A DNA stretch of 64,000 nt, from assembly GCA_964023205.1 (NCBI GenBank), contig OZ026850.1:2502368-2566367 (forward strand), written 5' to 3'. The position numbers were made by a program, and so were the translations under genes. This DNA comes from Lutraria lutraria. Lineage: Eukaryota; Mollusca; Bivalvia; Venerida; Mactridae. Numbering within the stretch: the first letter of the stretch is position 1; each line of letters begins with the position of its first letter. This document shows, piece after piece, positions 33,801 through 48,800 of the stretch. The notes under the pieces are model-generated. The model saw only the letters and a list, made by a program, of their open reading frames with translations, was not told the origin of the DNA and made no database searches.

Positions 33801-36800
33801 CAATCCCGTGAACAAAGGTCACTCTTGGGAAAGACAAAATATGACCTTTATTGACAGGTTGCCTTTATTCGGGGGTCATTTTGTTTTAAATAATCAACGA
33901 CAGTTTTTAAAATAATGGTCTTTATTCACAAGGTCGTCTTTATTAAGAGTTGGCTCAGCTAACCCAGGTTTTACTATACATGAGCCAAAATGTTTGTTCA
34001 CTGTCATCCTACACAGACAATTTTCAGCTATGTTTTTTTTACAATTTTATTTTTAATTTTATATTGAACCCAAACCATGTGTCAGCATGCTATATTTTAT
34101 ATTGAAAAAAAAATATATTGGAAAGACAAATTTTAGTTCTTTGGTGAGTTAGGTACATGTAGCCTTACTGTGAACAAACTGTTTTTTAAGGAAGGCCTTA
34201 TAAAAACGAGCAGGAAGGCACAAGATGAAATTCGAAGATAACAAACAAGAAGCAACATTTCTCATTTTATACATTAACAATTGAATCTACTTTAGCTAGA
34301 GAGTTGTAATTGAGTAGGCAGAATCCACAGATATATATTGGACACATTTGCAGAGAAACATTGTAGTATGGATAAAAGCAGACATAGTATGGAATTCACT
34401 GGTTTTCAAACATTTGGATTTCCGGAGAAAAGAAATTGATTATATTACATAGACTTAACCCTTTACCTCAGGCTAAACATAAAAATAAGTTTGTTTTGAG
34501 TGCTCCGACTGACTCAAGAAAATCCTAGCACATTCAAAACTAAAAAAATATTTTTTATTTTTTTACTATGATTTTTATGGTAAAATAAAATCCCTACCTA
34601 CCTATCAGAGCTCTAATTCTGGGTCAAACTGACTGCAAAGCACTCAAAACAAACTTGTTTCTTTTCAGCCTTATCATGGCCTCCTAGCACTTTCTGCATA
34701 CAAGTAATTAGTTACTGGGAATTCCGGAAAATGCACCAGCTTCAAGGCAAATTTTTAACATAAACCATGTGGGGGTTTATCATTAATTTTGTTTTTATGG
34801 AAGATTGAAGTATTATGAATATTTACATCGAAACTTCATTTATACAGTGTTCGAACTAATTTGTTTAAAGCACTAGCCCAAACTATATGTGGACTATTGA
34901 AAATAAAAAATTTACCACTAGCCTGAGTACACAATTTTTAGTAAGTTCACTTAAAAGTCCGATAGGAAATTTACTAGCCTCAGGCTGTGGGCTAGTGGGT
35001 TAGCCTGAAGAATGTTTATAATTTGAAGAGTCAACCAAATTTTTCCTACTTTATATGTATACTGCGATTTTATTAAACTGTCAAAGTCGCATAATTTCAC
35101 GGTCAATGCTCCCATTCATTTTTAGCATCGATTAATTTCATAAGTGACATGATATTCTTTGTTTTACTGTATAAACATGTGGAATGGGACATATTCCCTA
35201 ACAATAAAATAAACGAAAAGTATCGACTGTGGTACGAAGCTTAAAATAATCATATTCAGTGACCGTGTAATTATTCATCTTTGACAGTTTATTAAAATAG
35301 CACTATACACTGAGTATAGACCCTATATCATACATTTTGGTTAAACAGTTTAACTTATGATAAAATTTCTTACATCTGTATTTGACCTTGACAACAACAC
35401 AATTATGTAGAAACATTTTATACTGATATTGTGATCAGGGGTCATCTTTGACCTAATTCACAATTTTATGTATTGTAATATAATTGACGTTCTGAATAAA
35501 TCTAAAATCTAAAAAAAAAATCTGTACATGTATGTAGTAAATTTACCCTTTCAGAGTCCGCCCTTTGATTCCGAAGCATTATTTTGCTTATCTGTATATG
35601 CCATTTTAAGGGACAAATGAAAGCCGCCGTGATCATTGAATTAATTGTCACTTATGTATAGCTTAGGCCATCCTTAAAAATAATTTGTTTGCCGTAACGC
35701 TACCCACTCACCAAGAAAGTTCCATACTCAACTTTTGTTCGGCCTGTAAGGATTTTTTTCGTACATTTTTTTTTCATTCAAAATAGATTTCTGACAAGTA
35801 ATTTAGGTTAAATACGAAAAATAAATTGTAAAAAATATTCTACCAACGAAAATTTTCTGGGTCGGGTGACAGCAAACAAACATTTTTTAAGGATGGCCTA
35901 AGCCAGTATGTCATTGCAAGAGAGAGATTTCGTTCATAATCTTTGTTTCTTAAGTAACCAGAAATATCTTCATCACGTACATTTATCCCAGCATAATACT
36001 CACAGGGATAAAATCTATTGATTTTGATGTGAAATAAGTCAGAAACTAACGTTGTTACACCACCTTGGAATAACTACGAAGGGATCATTTAAATATTAAA
36101 TCTTTAATAGACTACAAAGTAAAAAAATCATGCATCTTCTAAAAGAAATAAGTACCTGGCTTTCCACTATTTGTTTGTTTACAGGGCCCTCATTTGACGT
36201 TTTTTGGGGCCGAAATTCGGCCCCATTCCCCTCCTAGAAACATATACTTTTTTCCCCTATTTTTGATAAAAATTCCCCTAAAAAAAAAAAGTTTTTTTTT
36301 TTTTTTTTGCTTAACCCTTTACTTCATAGCCCCCTAGTCAATATACATACTGTATACTAATAGTGGATCAGATAAACTTGGTACACTGTCTTCATACAGG
36401 TTATTGGGAAATGCTACTGATTTGACACATGTCTACTTCATCACTGGTTTATTATACTAAATATTAATCCCATCAAATTATAGTAAATATAAAAGTTGTT
36501 CATAATTTAATAACCTTTTGTATGATGTAATTTTTGTAACTGTGGGATAAATATTAAAAGAAATAAAGGGGAACAAAAATTGCAAAAAAAATCTGTAAGC
36601 ATATTTTTGCCTTTTCTGATTTTTTTCTATTGACACCTGGTCATTTTATCACTTCATTGTAATGCTAAATAATGGTTTTATAATTTCTGAATTATACCAA
36701 ATTGATGGTATTTAATTTATCTTACTTGCTATACAAAAATATCTGATGTTAGGCAAATATTAAGGGCAATATATTGTGTACAAACTGACACAAGGTCCAT

Positions 36801-39800
36801 GTTTTTTCCTTATCCTTTTTTTTAATTTGCCCTTTCTGTTTACTACAAGACATACAATAAAAAATCTTAATGCAAGAATTGTTATTGCAAACTTCACTAA
36901 ATAATACTTTGGGTTGTAAAAATCAATACTTTACACTCGAGATTAAATAAATGTGCAAAGGTAAAACTTGGCTCAGTGCCAGTGATTGACGGTGCACGTG
37001 CAGGAATTCATGTCCAACAATCAAGGTCATCGTGACCCAGACAGAGTGTCTTATAAATGTGTCAAGTTCAAAGGATGTTTTTTTTAAACAATCAGAGGTT
37101 GTGAAAGTGTACCATAGTACAAAAAACTTTAACCTAGTTGATCATAATTTGGCATATCAATTAACACCGAATTCGTTATGTTTTTAATAGTATTTCACAC
37201 GCATTCGCGGCGAGTCTTTGTGACTTGAATATTGTTTTACATCAAAGACGAGTGAAACAGTCGTATATGACTTTTACTGCATCAAATTTGTTTGATGATA
37301 CGGAATAAAGGATAATATTTACGTATGTTTCAACAAATCTCCCAGCATATTAAATTCATGTCAAAAATAAACCATGTGCTTGCAGACTTCTGTGTTCGTG
37401 ATACGTCTAGTGATCGGCGCGCACCTGACTCGTTTTGTGTTTACATAGTATTTACAACTTTCACCGAATAATAGACGAAATATTTTTGTTGGTGGTTTGT
37501 CTTCATGGAATATTAGAAATTATAGTTTTTGGAATAAAAAATCGGTGATATTTCGGAGGGAAAGGTATTTATTTAGGCTGAACAACAAATTGATTTGATT
37601 GGTAGAGTCATATTGTTCTGCAATAAATAAGCCCCGCCCATGAGAAGATTAAATCCCATATGGAAACTTGTCACACGTGTCAGCTGTAAAAACAATGCGG
37701 CACCATAAAACTCCGGGTGACATTAAAATTTGATGATATAATTAGGGACCCATACTGATAGCCAACTTAATCCCATTGATGACCGCATCAATTAGCACAT
37801 GTTATTTGTTAATCTGAATTTGATTTTCACACGAGACATTGACACTGTATATTTCTTTTATTGCACCCGAGACACGGCGAACTACTGATTATTATCTTTA
37901 TTATGTCATTTTTGTTTGAAAATATTTAAGATATATAATTGTTCTACTGTTTTTTGGCTTTGACTTAAAATTCCACGGCAAAATTGTCATTAGAAATGAA
38001 CCGCGCGTCTGCAGACTGTATACTGTGTAATCTCAACACGATACGTCATCGTGTACGCGCGACCTGTCTTGTGTTTAAACGCAGTTAACCACATAATTTT
38101 ATATACAAACAATATTTTTTTGTTAACGTTATGTCTTCATGAAATATTGAATTTTACAATCGTTGTTTTAAAAAATCGCCGATATTTTGGGAAAAATGAT
38201 TTATTGAACTTCAAAAATCAACCACGTAGAATACCGGGATTATGAAGTAGACGGTCTACCCGCAAAATACCGGGATTATGAAGTAAGCGGTCTACACGTG
38301 AATATACGGCTACATGAAGTAAAGGGTTAAATGCCATAATAAATGGTTGATATTAAGTTATCATTCTTTGATTTATTGTATATTTCATGTATTTAATATA
38401 TCTAAATACAGCCATTTTAAGCTTAAAATGCTTATTGCAGGGTTATAAAGCAGTTGAAAAAAATTCCCTGAAATTCCCCTTTTCCATCAAAATGACGCAA
38501 AATTCCCCTACCTGAGGGCCCCGGGCCCCTTCCCCTAAAGTGCAGCTAGGGCCCTGGTTTATATAGAGTTTTACACCCCTTTTCAACAGTCGGTCATATG
38601 AGGACAATTCACCTAGTATGCATGACGTTTCTAGGAAGAACCAGTACTAGACTCCCATCCTCCGTACGCAAATACTTTCCTAAATAAAGAGACATGGTTG
38701 GTAGCGGGGCTCGAATCCACGACCCTCTATCAGTGAGAGGTTACACTGATCTGAAGTCAGCGACTTTAACTACTCGACCACGGAGGCGGGTCAGATTTCC
38801 ACTAACACAGGAAGGTGGTAGTCCAGGGGTTTGTATGCTGGACTTGTAACCCAGAGATCTGAAATTTCAGCTTACAAAGTCACCAAAGAAGGGCCCAGGT
38901 GACAAGTCACATGGTCGATCAGGGCCCTCATTTCACAAGTTATGGGGCCAAATTTTTTCTGCTCGTATTCTGAAAAATCCCCTTCCGGGAGAGGTTTTTG
39001 TAATATCGATTTAAACAACTGGTGTCCCTGAACTAAATGCATAAATGTTATACAGCAGCTGTTGTTGAAGCTTGAAATTGACTTTTTGTTAAGTAAATAC
39101 AGTCATGTAGTACATATAATTATGTACGACTGAAAGAAATGTTGTTGAAAGACAAAATTCTCTGTTTTTTTCAAAACCACACGAAAACTTCCCTGCCTGG
39201 GAGCCCCAGCCATAAAATGTAATACATTGTTTTGGCTCTGTGGATCGAATTTGATAATATTCAAAGCATTGCTCAAGATTGATTTGTCAATTGATAACAG
39301 TATAGTCAAACCTGTATTTGTGACCATCTCCGAATAAAGGCCACCAAGTGAATAAAGGTCATTCTGTAATAAACCACCATTGATTATTTAGAACAGAATG
39401 ACCTTCAAATAAAGGCCACCTGTCAATAAAGACCACAATTTGTCTTTTCCGTGAATGACCTTAGTTCACAGATTTGCCTGTATGTATACATAGCTTATAA
39501 TCTGAGGCCAGCAATAAATAAACTTTAATCTATGTTTAGATATAGTATACAATGGTAAGTCTTATATTAATTCATTCACTTTTCTCATTTATAAACATGC
39601 ATTCAGTGGGGTTTTTTTTCATCAAAATGAGATAAGGCGGTGGGGCCATTAAGGGGAAAACAGCATAATTTAGAAGACAAATAGAGGAAAATTACATAAA
39701 AGGCATACATTTCCTCATTAACCAGCTCATAAAAAACTACTGTTCATAAGGGGGGAATGGGGCCTAATTTTGGCCCCGAATTTCAATTAGTCCCAAAAAT

Positions 39801-42800
39801 AACTCACTGACAATTTCTATGAAATAAACTTACTGTATATTTGTTCAGACAATGAACTGCTAGTACATGTAAAATTTGACTAAAGACCTGTCAGATAAGC
39901 CTGAACTAAAAGACTAAAAATATAGCACAAAATATTTTTTTTTCCCCAACCCCTCCTACCCCACCCACATTTTGACTAGTATTCGCTGTTTAATTTATGT
40001 TGCTTTTATGGCACACATATGACTAATGGTCATGTAGCATGCATTAAAATTAAGATTACAAGCAACAAGATTTATCTGTGCAAAAAGGATACCGGTAAAT
40101 AATACTAATATATTAATTAATTAGAAATGAAGGCTAACTGATATGAAGAGGTAGATTTGACTTGTTCAGTAGCAAAATGAATTAGGTGTGCAGGGATGTC
40201 AATACAGCCAAATTGAAAATCCTGAAAATCATACCGGTACTCAGTTGACGATTTTTGCAAAACGAGAGACCGTCAACCACATTCAACAGTTAAATTTCCA
40301 TATTTAACTCAATTTGTAGTATTAAAAAGAAAATCATTCAGAGCAGATTAAATTTACCATAACTTTACCACTTCTTGAGATATTTTCATCAAATAACTTT
40401 TATTTCGCACATAAATCATAGCATAGAGATAAATCCAGAATTCCAGATATATCTGGAATATTGTCACCTGACGGAATGTTATAATTGTTTCAGGCCTGAA
40501 ATATATTTTCCAAAACTCCATGGAATTCTTTTGGACAAAAATGGGTTAGAATGTCATTAGATTTTAAGACCTCATCAAAACATCCCATTATTATTGCAGA
40601 ACGACTGAGATCTAACTAACTGACTTTCACATTCAATATTTGTCTAAAAGATTTTGCCACATTTGACATAATCATGAATTATTTCCCTGATCAGAAAAGT
40701 AAATCTAGCGGAAAATCATTTTTCAAAATCATAAAATATTTAGAAAAGATTAATGCAGCCACAATAAAATACTTCAAATTCACTCAAACGTAAAAATTAT
40801 AAATCAGGTAAACATCATGCAGACTTGACATGAATTTTATAAAACGACTCTAAAATACAACTGACCCAGTTATTTTGATAATATCCTTTGATACAAAGAA
40901 AACATTCTACAGTGTAATAAAATTATATTTAAGGCCTAAATTAAAAATATGTTGGTTTGCCCTTTACCGGCTCTGAATTTTAGAAGAGGGTCGGTAGGTA
41001 GGAAAAATATTTTATTTTATTTCTGAACTTGACCTTTACCTAGCATGAAATTACTATTTTATCTAGAAGCATTCTATAGTTATTTTATGTATTCTGCTAT
41101 CATACATGTACAACCATTTATTGTGTGCTTTAGCCTTTAATCAACCATAACATGTACTCAGTGCCGTGACACACATGATTGTTTTCTTTCATTACTTTAA
41201 ATGTTTATCGAAAGCACTGAGTACATGTATATTTTCCCAAATATAAAAAATTCTCCCAGATTTTGCAATAAAATGTTTTGAGTCGGCATGATTTTTTCGG
41301 GTCGGTCGGTAAAGGGCAAACAAACTTAATTTTAATTTAAGCCTAATAAGGCCGTCATTTAAAGATTGTTTGTTTTTCCAGAGGTGGGTAGGTAAGGTTG
41401 TTGTTTTTTTGGAATATTTTCTTCAGAAATTGCTTTGATAGAATAATTGGCAATTTTGAAATACACAATATTTTCATGTAGTCTGTTCTGCATTAAACAT
41501 GTAATTAGACAGAACAAAATATGATTAATATGCAACCAGTTTGTATTGGATAAAGGCCATGTACATTGTATTCTGGTATGATGTAAACTGAAAGTACTTT
41601 TTCACTGAACAGGACTGGTGCGAACAGTTCAAACTCGGAGCACTTCAAACAAAGAATTTCTTATTTTCAGCCTAAAGTAGTGTTCACCATTCAACCTACA
41701 TTGTAAAATCTTCAAATTTAGTCCTGAACCTTTTGACAGAGTTCAGCAAAATGACCATCGGTCCAGTAAATTTGACAAGATCACTGGTCAGATGGTCCAG
41801 CAAAATTTTCAGTGATAAATTTACCATGTTTCAGAACAAAAAATGAAATATTTTAATCACTCTTGAAAAATATGTTTTTAGCAAAATTATATGACTTTTT
41901 TGTACGTACACTTTTTGGTCCACTACATGTAAATGATTATTCAGACCCAGTGGTTTTTTTTCGTATATTTTACAGTCTTAAATACCTGTAGGCTGTTTCC
42001 CCTGGCCCAAAAAAACGATATTTTCCCCTAAAAATGCTATATTTCCCCCAAAAATGATGTTTTATTTCCCATTGAAAAGAAATTAAAGAAGTTTACTAAC
42101 AACAAAATGCCAATATTTTACAAAATAGATCACCAAAAATGGCTTTAAAATGCAAAATAATCCAATGAAATTAAAGGCCATGTCAAGAATTTGACAAAAA
42201 AGATTTATTGCGCTATATTTTCCCCTTCAGAAAGCCAATTTAAAGGTAGTTTTGAAAATTCAAAAGAAATAATCACTGGGTCCAAGGATCAGTACAGTTT
42301 GCATTTTCACTGGACCGAATGTCCAGTGCTTAAAAAAAATTTTTTGTGAAGACTCTGACTGCATGTATATTTCGACAGAAAATACTGTCACAACTCTGGG
42401 TGATAAAAACAGAAACAAACGATTTTAAAATAGCAATAATCAGCTCACAGAAAATAGAAGACACTGAGTGAATACCAATATCAAGATTACCATGTCAGGA
42501 ATTGAGAAAACAACTTGATAAGCAGTAATGTCAGTAAATTGATTTTTCAATTAAATCCAAATTACGATAATGAATATTCAAGTCCTCTTCCCTAAGACAA
42601 GAAATTCCAGAGAAACGTGTTTATCGGTACACACTCTCCGTCATAAAAACATGAATTTTTTTTAAACTTCTCTTGCATAGTTCATGAATAGTTTGTGAAT
42701 AATGCATGAACTAAAAGTAGCACGAATATTTATTTGACACGGGAATTTAGTGTATTAATGGGGCAGTAGTATTAAAACATTCACAGAATGATAAAATAAG

Positions 42801-45800
42801 TTAAAATACAAACATCATATTTTTACAGGTCCACGTCTGAGCAGCATAGAAACCTGGTTTATGTTCATTTTTATCTTCACATGTAACATTTTTACCATGA
42901 ATCATAATCGGTACAGGAAATGGTTTATCTGAAAATAGAAGAAAAGAACAATAAATAATTAACATGTAAAATATCAAACCAGAGCCCTTAAACTGTAACA
43001 CTGTACTTTGGGGGAAAGGGTCCTAAGCCTGTTGGAGGGTATTTTTTTCGATATATGGGGGTATTTTTCTGACTAAAAAGAAACTCCTTTTTACAATAAA
43101 ATTAATACACATGCATACCATAAAATGAATGATCTAGAAACTGAATACATGCAGATGTAGAAGATGGACTTTAGATGGTACTACGTTTTTTAAACCAAAA
43201 TCCAACTTTATTAACTGTATTTAAAAAAACATTTTACCAGTACATGTACTAATTTCTGAGGAAGGGGGGGATTTGTTCTCTTTGGGTGAGATGGAAATAC
43301 TTGACAGAATGCCCCGGGACTGCCACCGAAATTTTGGGGATGGGGGAATTTTACAGATTGAGGGCCCTGTACTCAGTGTATAATACTGATGTAGAAATCA
43401 ACTGAATTCTGCCAATTTCAAAACTAATCAACTAAATCTCTTTGGGAAGCACATCATGTACCCAATGTACTTCAGGCTAGCTAATAGTTAAGCTATCCAT
43501 TTTAATCCAGACAAAGAATTTAAAACAAACCACTGAATTAAAGAAAGAAATCCGCTAATGTCTGCATTATATTATTAATTTTGTTTGCATAAATATTAAC
43601 CGAAAGTGTTTCCAAAGGACTCTAATTTGATTAAGTAAAATTATACGTAACACTAACAGTGAAGCTATATCATCAATGATCAATCATAGACTCTTTCATT
43701 TTGTTCTCTCTACTTCAATTCTCTGGAATTTTATGAATTTACTAAAAGGTCACAAATACAATTAAAAGCGGGAGCGTTTAGCCTTTCACAGCTAGACACA
43801 GACTGAGTGTCAAATTGACAATAATTTTAGCTTTATCAATTTTCCAGCAATTTTCCAGGGAATTTTCTGCCATGTTTTGGAATACACAAACAAAATTGTC
43901 CCAAAATGAGAGATTTCTTAGAAAATAAGTTAATAGAAAATCAATATATAATTAAAATGTAACACCATTGTTTCTTGCCAAGTACCGGTATAACCCTCTT
44001 GAGTCTGACAGAACATTTCCTGTTCGGGTGATATTTTCAAGAGTGAAAAAAATATTCTGTATATAATTCTTTGGAATGGAAGAGTAAATTCATTAAGTTT
44101 ATCGCAGATAGAAATGTACAATGATAACTTAGGCTGAACGCTTACAGTCTTCGAATTTGGCAACCAGTTCAAAGACCGAGTCCGCCTAAATCACAGACAA
44201 TCTGGTAAATATTGTTGTGTTACCAGACCGATGGTCTACAGTCTGGTGAAATTCTAAGCTGATATATTGTCTAAAATGCATAATCAAGTACCTAAAACTT
44301 ATGTTTTACTAGTCAGGGATTTTTTTGGGGGCAATTTTATAGCCGAAATTCAGTCATATTCCCAATGGAAAATACCGGTAGTATCTTTTTTTTTTAAAAT
44401 TCCCAATTTTTTTTTTTTTTATTAATTTTAAAAGTTCATTAGTACATACCTTATTCTGCTACTGTTCTATGGGAGAATAAGTAGACGGCTAAAACACGGT
44501 ATTGGTGCTGATTAGGGTATTTTTATGTTATATTCATGATAAAGAAAAAATAAACAAGATAGGAACTAATTTTAACGATTAGTTAGCCTGGCATTTACCT
44601 TTCTTACATTCCTGAAAATTTCAAGAGGCTAGTATCACCCATTGTTGAGATATGCATTGAAACATGCTCTAAAAATGGCCAATTTTGAGCGTTATGCAGT
44701 CTCACTTGAAAAAAACTTGTATTTAAAATAGGAAATTTTCTTAATATCAGAAAGAAATTATGCTTATATTGGTATGGTTTTATGCAGAATTCTGTCCTGC
44801 AAATGTTGCTACTTGAATTTAAAAAATTGGTAAAATATTATGGATTTTATAAGCAAAATACCATCGGCAGATGTTTTGTTTCAACACTAAAATTCAAACA
44901 TATACCTGTTGTTATATGCCAATATTTGGTACAAAATAACATATATTATAACTTTTATTGACATTTACAATTCGGCTTTTTATCATGGTAAGTAATAAAA
45001 CCATTTAAATTACATGACTAGCCCAGATTTTAGCATGAGCGCTTGTTCTTTGTTAAACATTCTAGTTCAAAATTTTGTAGTGTCTGTAACCTTTACAAGT
45101 TTAGGAGGCAATAATTTTATTGTTTTACAATGCAAAAGTATAAATCCTACATAGGCTAATGTGTATTCATGTGATGTCCAAGTTGGCCAAAATTGGGAGT
45201 GCTATATAGTAGCATTAAAAAAAAATACTAAATAGAAAAAGTTACAGACACTACACAAAAAAGGTATAAACATGAAAGATAAAAGTATTGTTCTATTTGT
45301 CATCAAAAATTTGTTTTTCTCAAGAGAAAGTTCCATTTTATATGTTGTAATGTTGCATCCTCTATTTACCTATGCAGCCAAGTGCAAAAAAGGGATGCAA
45401 GAACTTGTGTAATGGAATATTGTATCATTCTTGCAGCACTGTCTGTTTGAGCAATTAACTACATGACAATGTAACCAGAATTTCTTATCCTAGAAGAAGC
45501 CACCTATTTATTTTTTCTGTTCTTTACCATGGTACATCCCTAAGATATGGGAAGACAACAAGAGAAAACCTCTGTTAACAACTCTGGTAAGTTTATATTG
45601 AATTGGTAATGCTACACTGTTAAATTGTAGTGTCTGTAACCAATACCCCCTTTTTATTATGTCTATGACTTTACCCCTCATTTTTTAATAAAATGAAACC
45701 AAAGTATGTTTCCTATTACAGTGTTGATGTTTAAGGCTCAATTTTGACATACTATCTGTCTGAAATTTTTAATAATTAGGTATATAAATAGTTTCTTTTT

Positions 45801-48800
45801 TGTAGGTTTCTAATAACCGGCACCATTTTCAGTGATATCTTTAAATATGCAATGGAAACAGAGTATTTTTCATTCGATAGCATTAGACTAGTAAATTCAA
45901 ATAGAAAGATTATGAGAATTCAATGAGCTCAGACAAAGTATTGAATACTTTGCTGTTATTGTCAAATGGTTACAGACACTACAAGACATGTGAATTAAAC
46001 CGACTATTGTTTATATCATCAAAGAATGTGAGATATCATTGTAAAAGCTAGAATATTGAATAATCATCAAGTTTTATGTTATTTCTTTTTCAATCAGACA
46101 CTTTTCTTTAAGGAGCTGCAGGTTATTCCAGTTTGCTTATGTATGAATGCATAGTGCAGACTCATAACAAGTATGCTTTATAAACTCTAAATTTCCATCC
46201 ATATACATAGATGAACATCACAAGAGTTTGCAGATATGAAAATGAAGTTATTTGTTTTTCAGGAAGCAAAGATAACCCAAAGAAAGATGAACAGAAGGTA
46301 AAAGCTAGAAGGGAGAAGACAAGGCTTAAGATACAAGCATAGAGAAAAAAGCTGATCGAAAATAAGGCGAAATATGAGGAGCTAAAAAGGGCTGATAGAG
46401 AAAGAAGAAAGGACGCAAGACTAATAAAAAAGCAGCCAGCACTTTTAGACCCAAATCTTCAGCAAGAATTGAAAAAGAAAAAACATGAAGAAATGAAAAG
46501 GTATCGGCAGAAAAAGAAAGAAAAAGCAGCCCTTTTATTATCAGTTCATAAAAGTGCTGATTTAAAAAGTCCAAAAACTGCTGAATTAAATAGGAACGAA
46601 AGAAGCTGTGAAAAGAACCCAGGCATGGAGAATGCGTATCAAGCTGAATGAAAGTACACAGCAAGAGTCTAATATTCCAACTGATGGTGAAAATGGAAAA
46701 TACAGACAATGAAGCAAACACAGTTTCAAGAAGGGAGTTCATCCTTGTTAAAGATGTTGAAAGGAATAGAGTAGAAACTAATGTGCAGACACTGCAAGGT
46801 ACAAGAAAATTACATGCTGTAAAGTCAGAAGGCAATGATTATGAACCGAGCATAAGCAACCTGAGCTGTTATTGTGAGCAATGCATGAAAGTTGGGGGAA
46901 GATGCAACGTCAGCGAACATGCCAATGCCTGGGAAATGAGGAACACTCATCAATGATAATTTAAGTCAGAAAGGAAAACAACTTAAAGACAAGAAAGGCA
47001 AGAACCCATCAACAACAGAAAATAATGACAAGATAAATCAGAAAAGAAAACAAGCAAGCAACCAGAAGGAAAAGAGCACAGCAACAAATGGAAAGCTTCC
47101 TAAGAAAAGGAAGTCAACAGAAAGGCACAACATTGCAACAAAGAAGAACAAAGTTGACAACAAAGTACCAACCAAAAGAGAGAAACCACTAGAGTCTGAG
47201 AAATACAACCCTGGAGACTTTGTAGCTGTAGGACTTAAGCCAAAGAAGGGACCTCTAAATGTATACTTGGCAGAAGTAATAGACATCTTCGGTAAAGAAG
47301 TAAGACTTAAATACATGAGGAAGTCCGGCAACATTTATGTCTGGCCTGAAAAAGATGATGATTCAAAAGATGCACTAGATGTTATCTTGTACAGGGTAAA
47401 AACTCCAGACATAGTCAATGAAAGGGGTCATTTCAAGTTTAATGCAGCTGATATGTCAAAGCTAAAATCTGATCTGGAAAAAAAACATAAGCACTTCTAT
47501 TTGAAATGACAATATAACTGTAGAGTAAAGATCAGGCTTAATGTGTAGTGTCTGTAACCAAATGATCGATCACTTATGGGTCTGTGTATGAGTCAGCACC
47601 TTGGGTCAGAAAATACTTCAGTGACTATGATTTAATGAACATTCATTAAACTTAAATATTGTACACTTTTGAACACTGTTTTGTTTTAAACTTTAAAATT
47701 CTGTTCACGTGTTCACAATTTTAACACAAGGCTTGGACATATACTTGCTAGAATGTGTTTTTTATCATTATTCTAACTAATCAACATTCATTTGATGAAT
47801 TATTCCAGTCAATGTGTTCATGTTGAATTGCTTTTGTAGTGAATTTTATGGAGATGTTCATGGTTTTGCAACTGTATTGAAATGCTAAAGTTTTGTAGTG
47901 TCTGTAACCAATTTTATGGGCATTGTACTTCTACCTTTTTTGAAAATTTGCAATACTTTTGGCCAGTGTTAATGATTTTGTTTGTTTAAATATTCTTCTT
48001 TGTGTTAGATAAATGCCTAAATAACATTATTCTGTTTCTTTTATGATAGTTTAACAACAGTTTCATGCTTAGGTTCTTTTTTGATCTGATACCTATGTCA
48101 TAAATGTTTTGATTTTTTTGTTAGGATGTTTACCACTTCCAGTTAAGTTGTTTACTTTAAATGTTGATATCCTGTTATTGATGTCACAGTGAAAAAAAAA
48201 AAGTTTTAAAGTTTCTTTCTGTTTTTCTTGCATGTTATACACCTTGTGTAGTGTCTGTAACCATTGATATACCAAAGGATTGAAATGGTGGATAAAAAAA
48301 TTTTGCATGCATGTTCACACTAAATTTAACTTGATCTGAGTAGGGGATACCCTAAGCTATATAATGAACTCTAAGGAAATGTTGTACCTAAAATTTTATT
48401 TTTTTGAGTAAGTGAGACTACTTTCAGCATCAATACCGTGTTTTAGCCGAGAATAAGTTGAACATTGCAAAAATTGTAGTTATGCATTTTTTTCCAATTT
48501 TTATTAAAACACTGCGAAAATTCCCAATCCCAAGGGTATGGGTCATATTCCCAAAATACCGAGAAAAAATCCTGCTAGTAAATAATTACAAGAACAACTA
48601 TAACAAAACGTTATAGTTAGACGAATTACAAGAAGCATTGGTTTATGTTTTTTGTATGAAGTTGCTTTTTTTCATAAAGGATATTGACCGTCTACTTTAT
48701 TCATTCCTCCATTATGGAGAGTATAACATATTTACAAGTTATAGATAATACACATATTTTGACAATCATGAGTATTTGACAAATGTATACATTCATGTAT

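Larger units (their letters stand above)
44305..48582. mobile_element. Old small element split by a 3.96-kb transposon
   Basis: Left part 44305-44473 ('tttactagtcagggattttt', 'cattcccaatggaaaatac'-type words) and right part 48462-48582 ('attcccaatcccaagggtat') together match the uninterrupted ~360-bp element at 59513-59890. The material between, 44486-48449, is a separate DNA transposon. Confidence 0.85.

Noticed and set aside
46326..46835. 169-aa open frame on the minus strand
   Set aside because: Antisense of the Lys-rich transposon gene remnant; the Phe/Leu-rich product is the shadow of A-rich codons.
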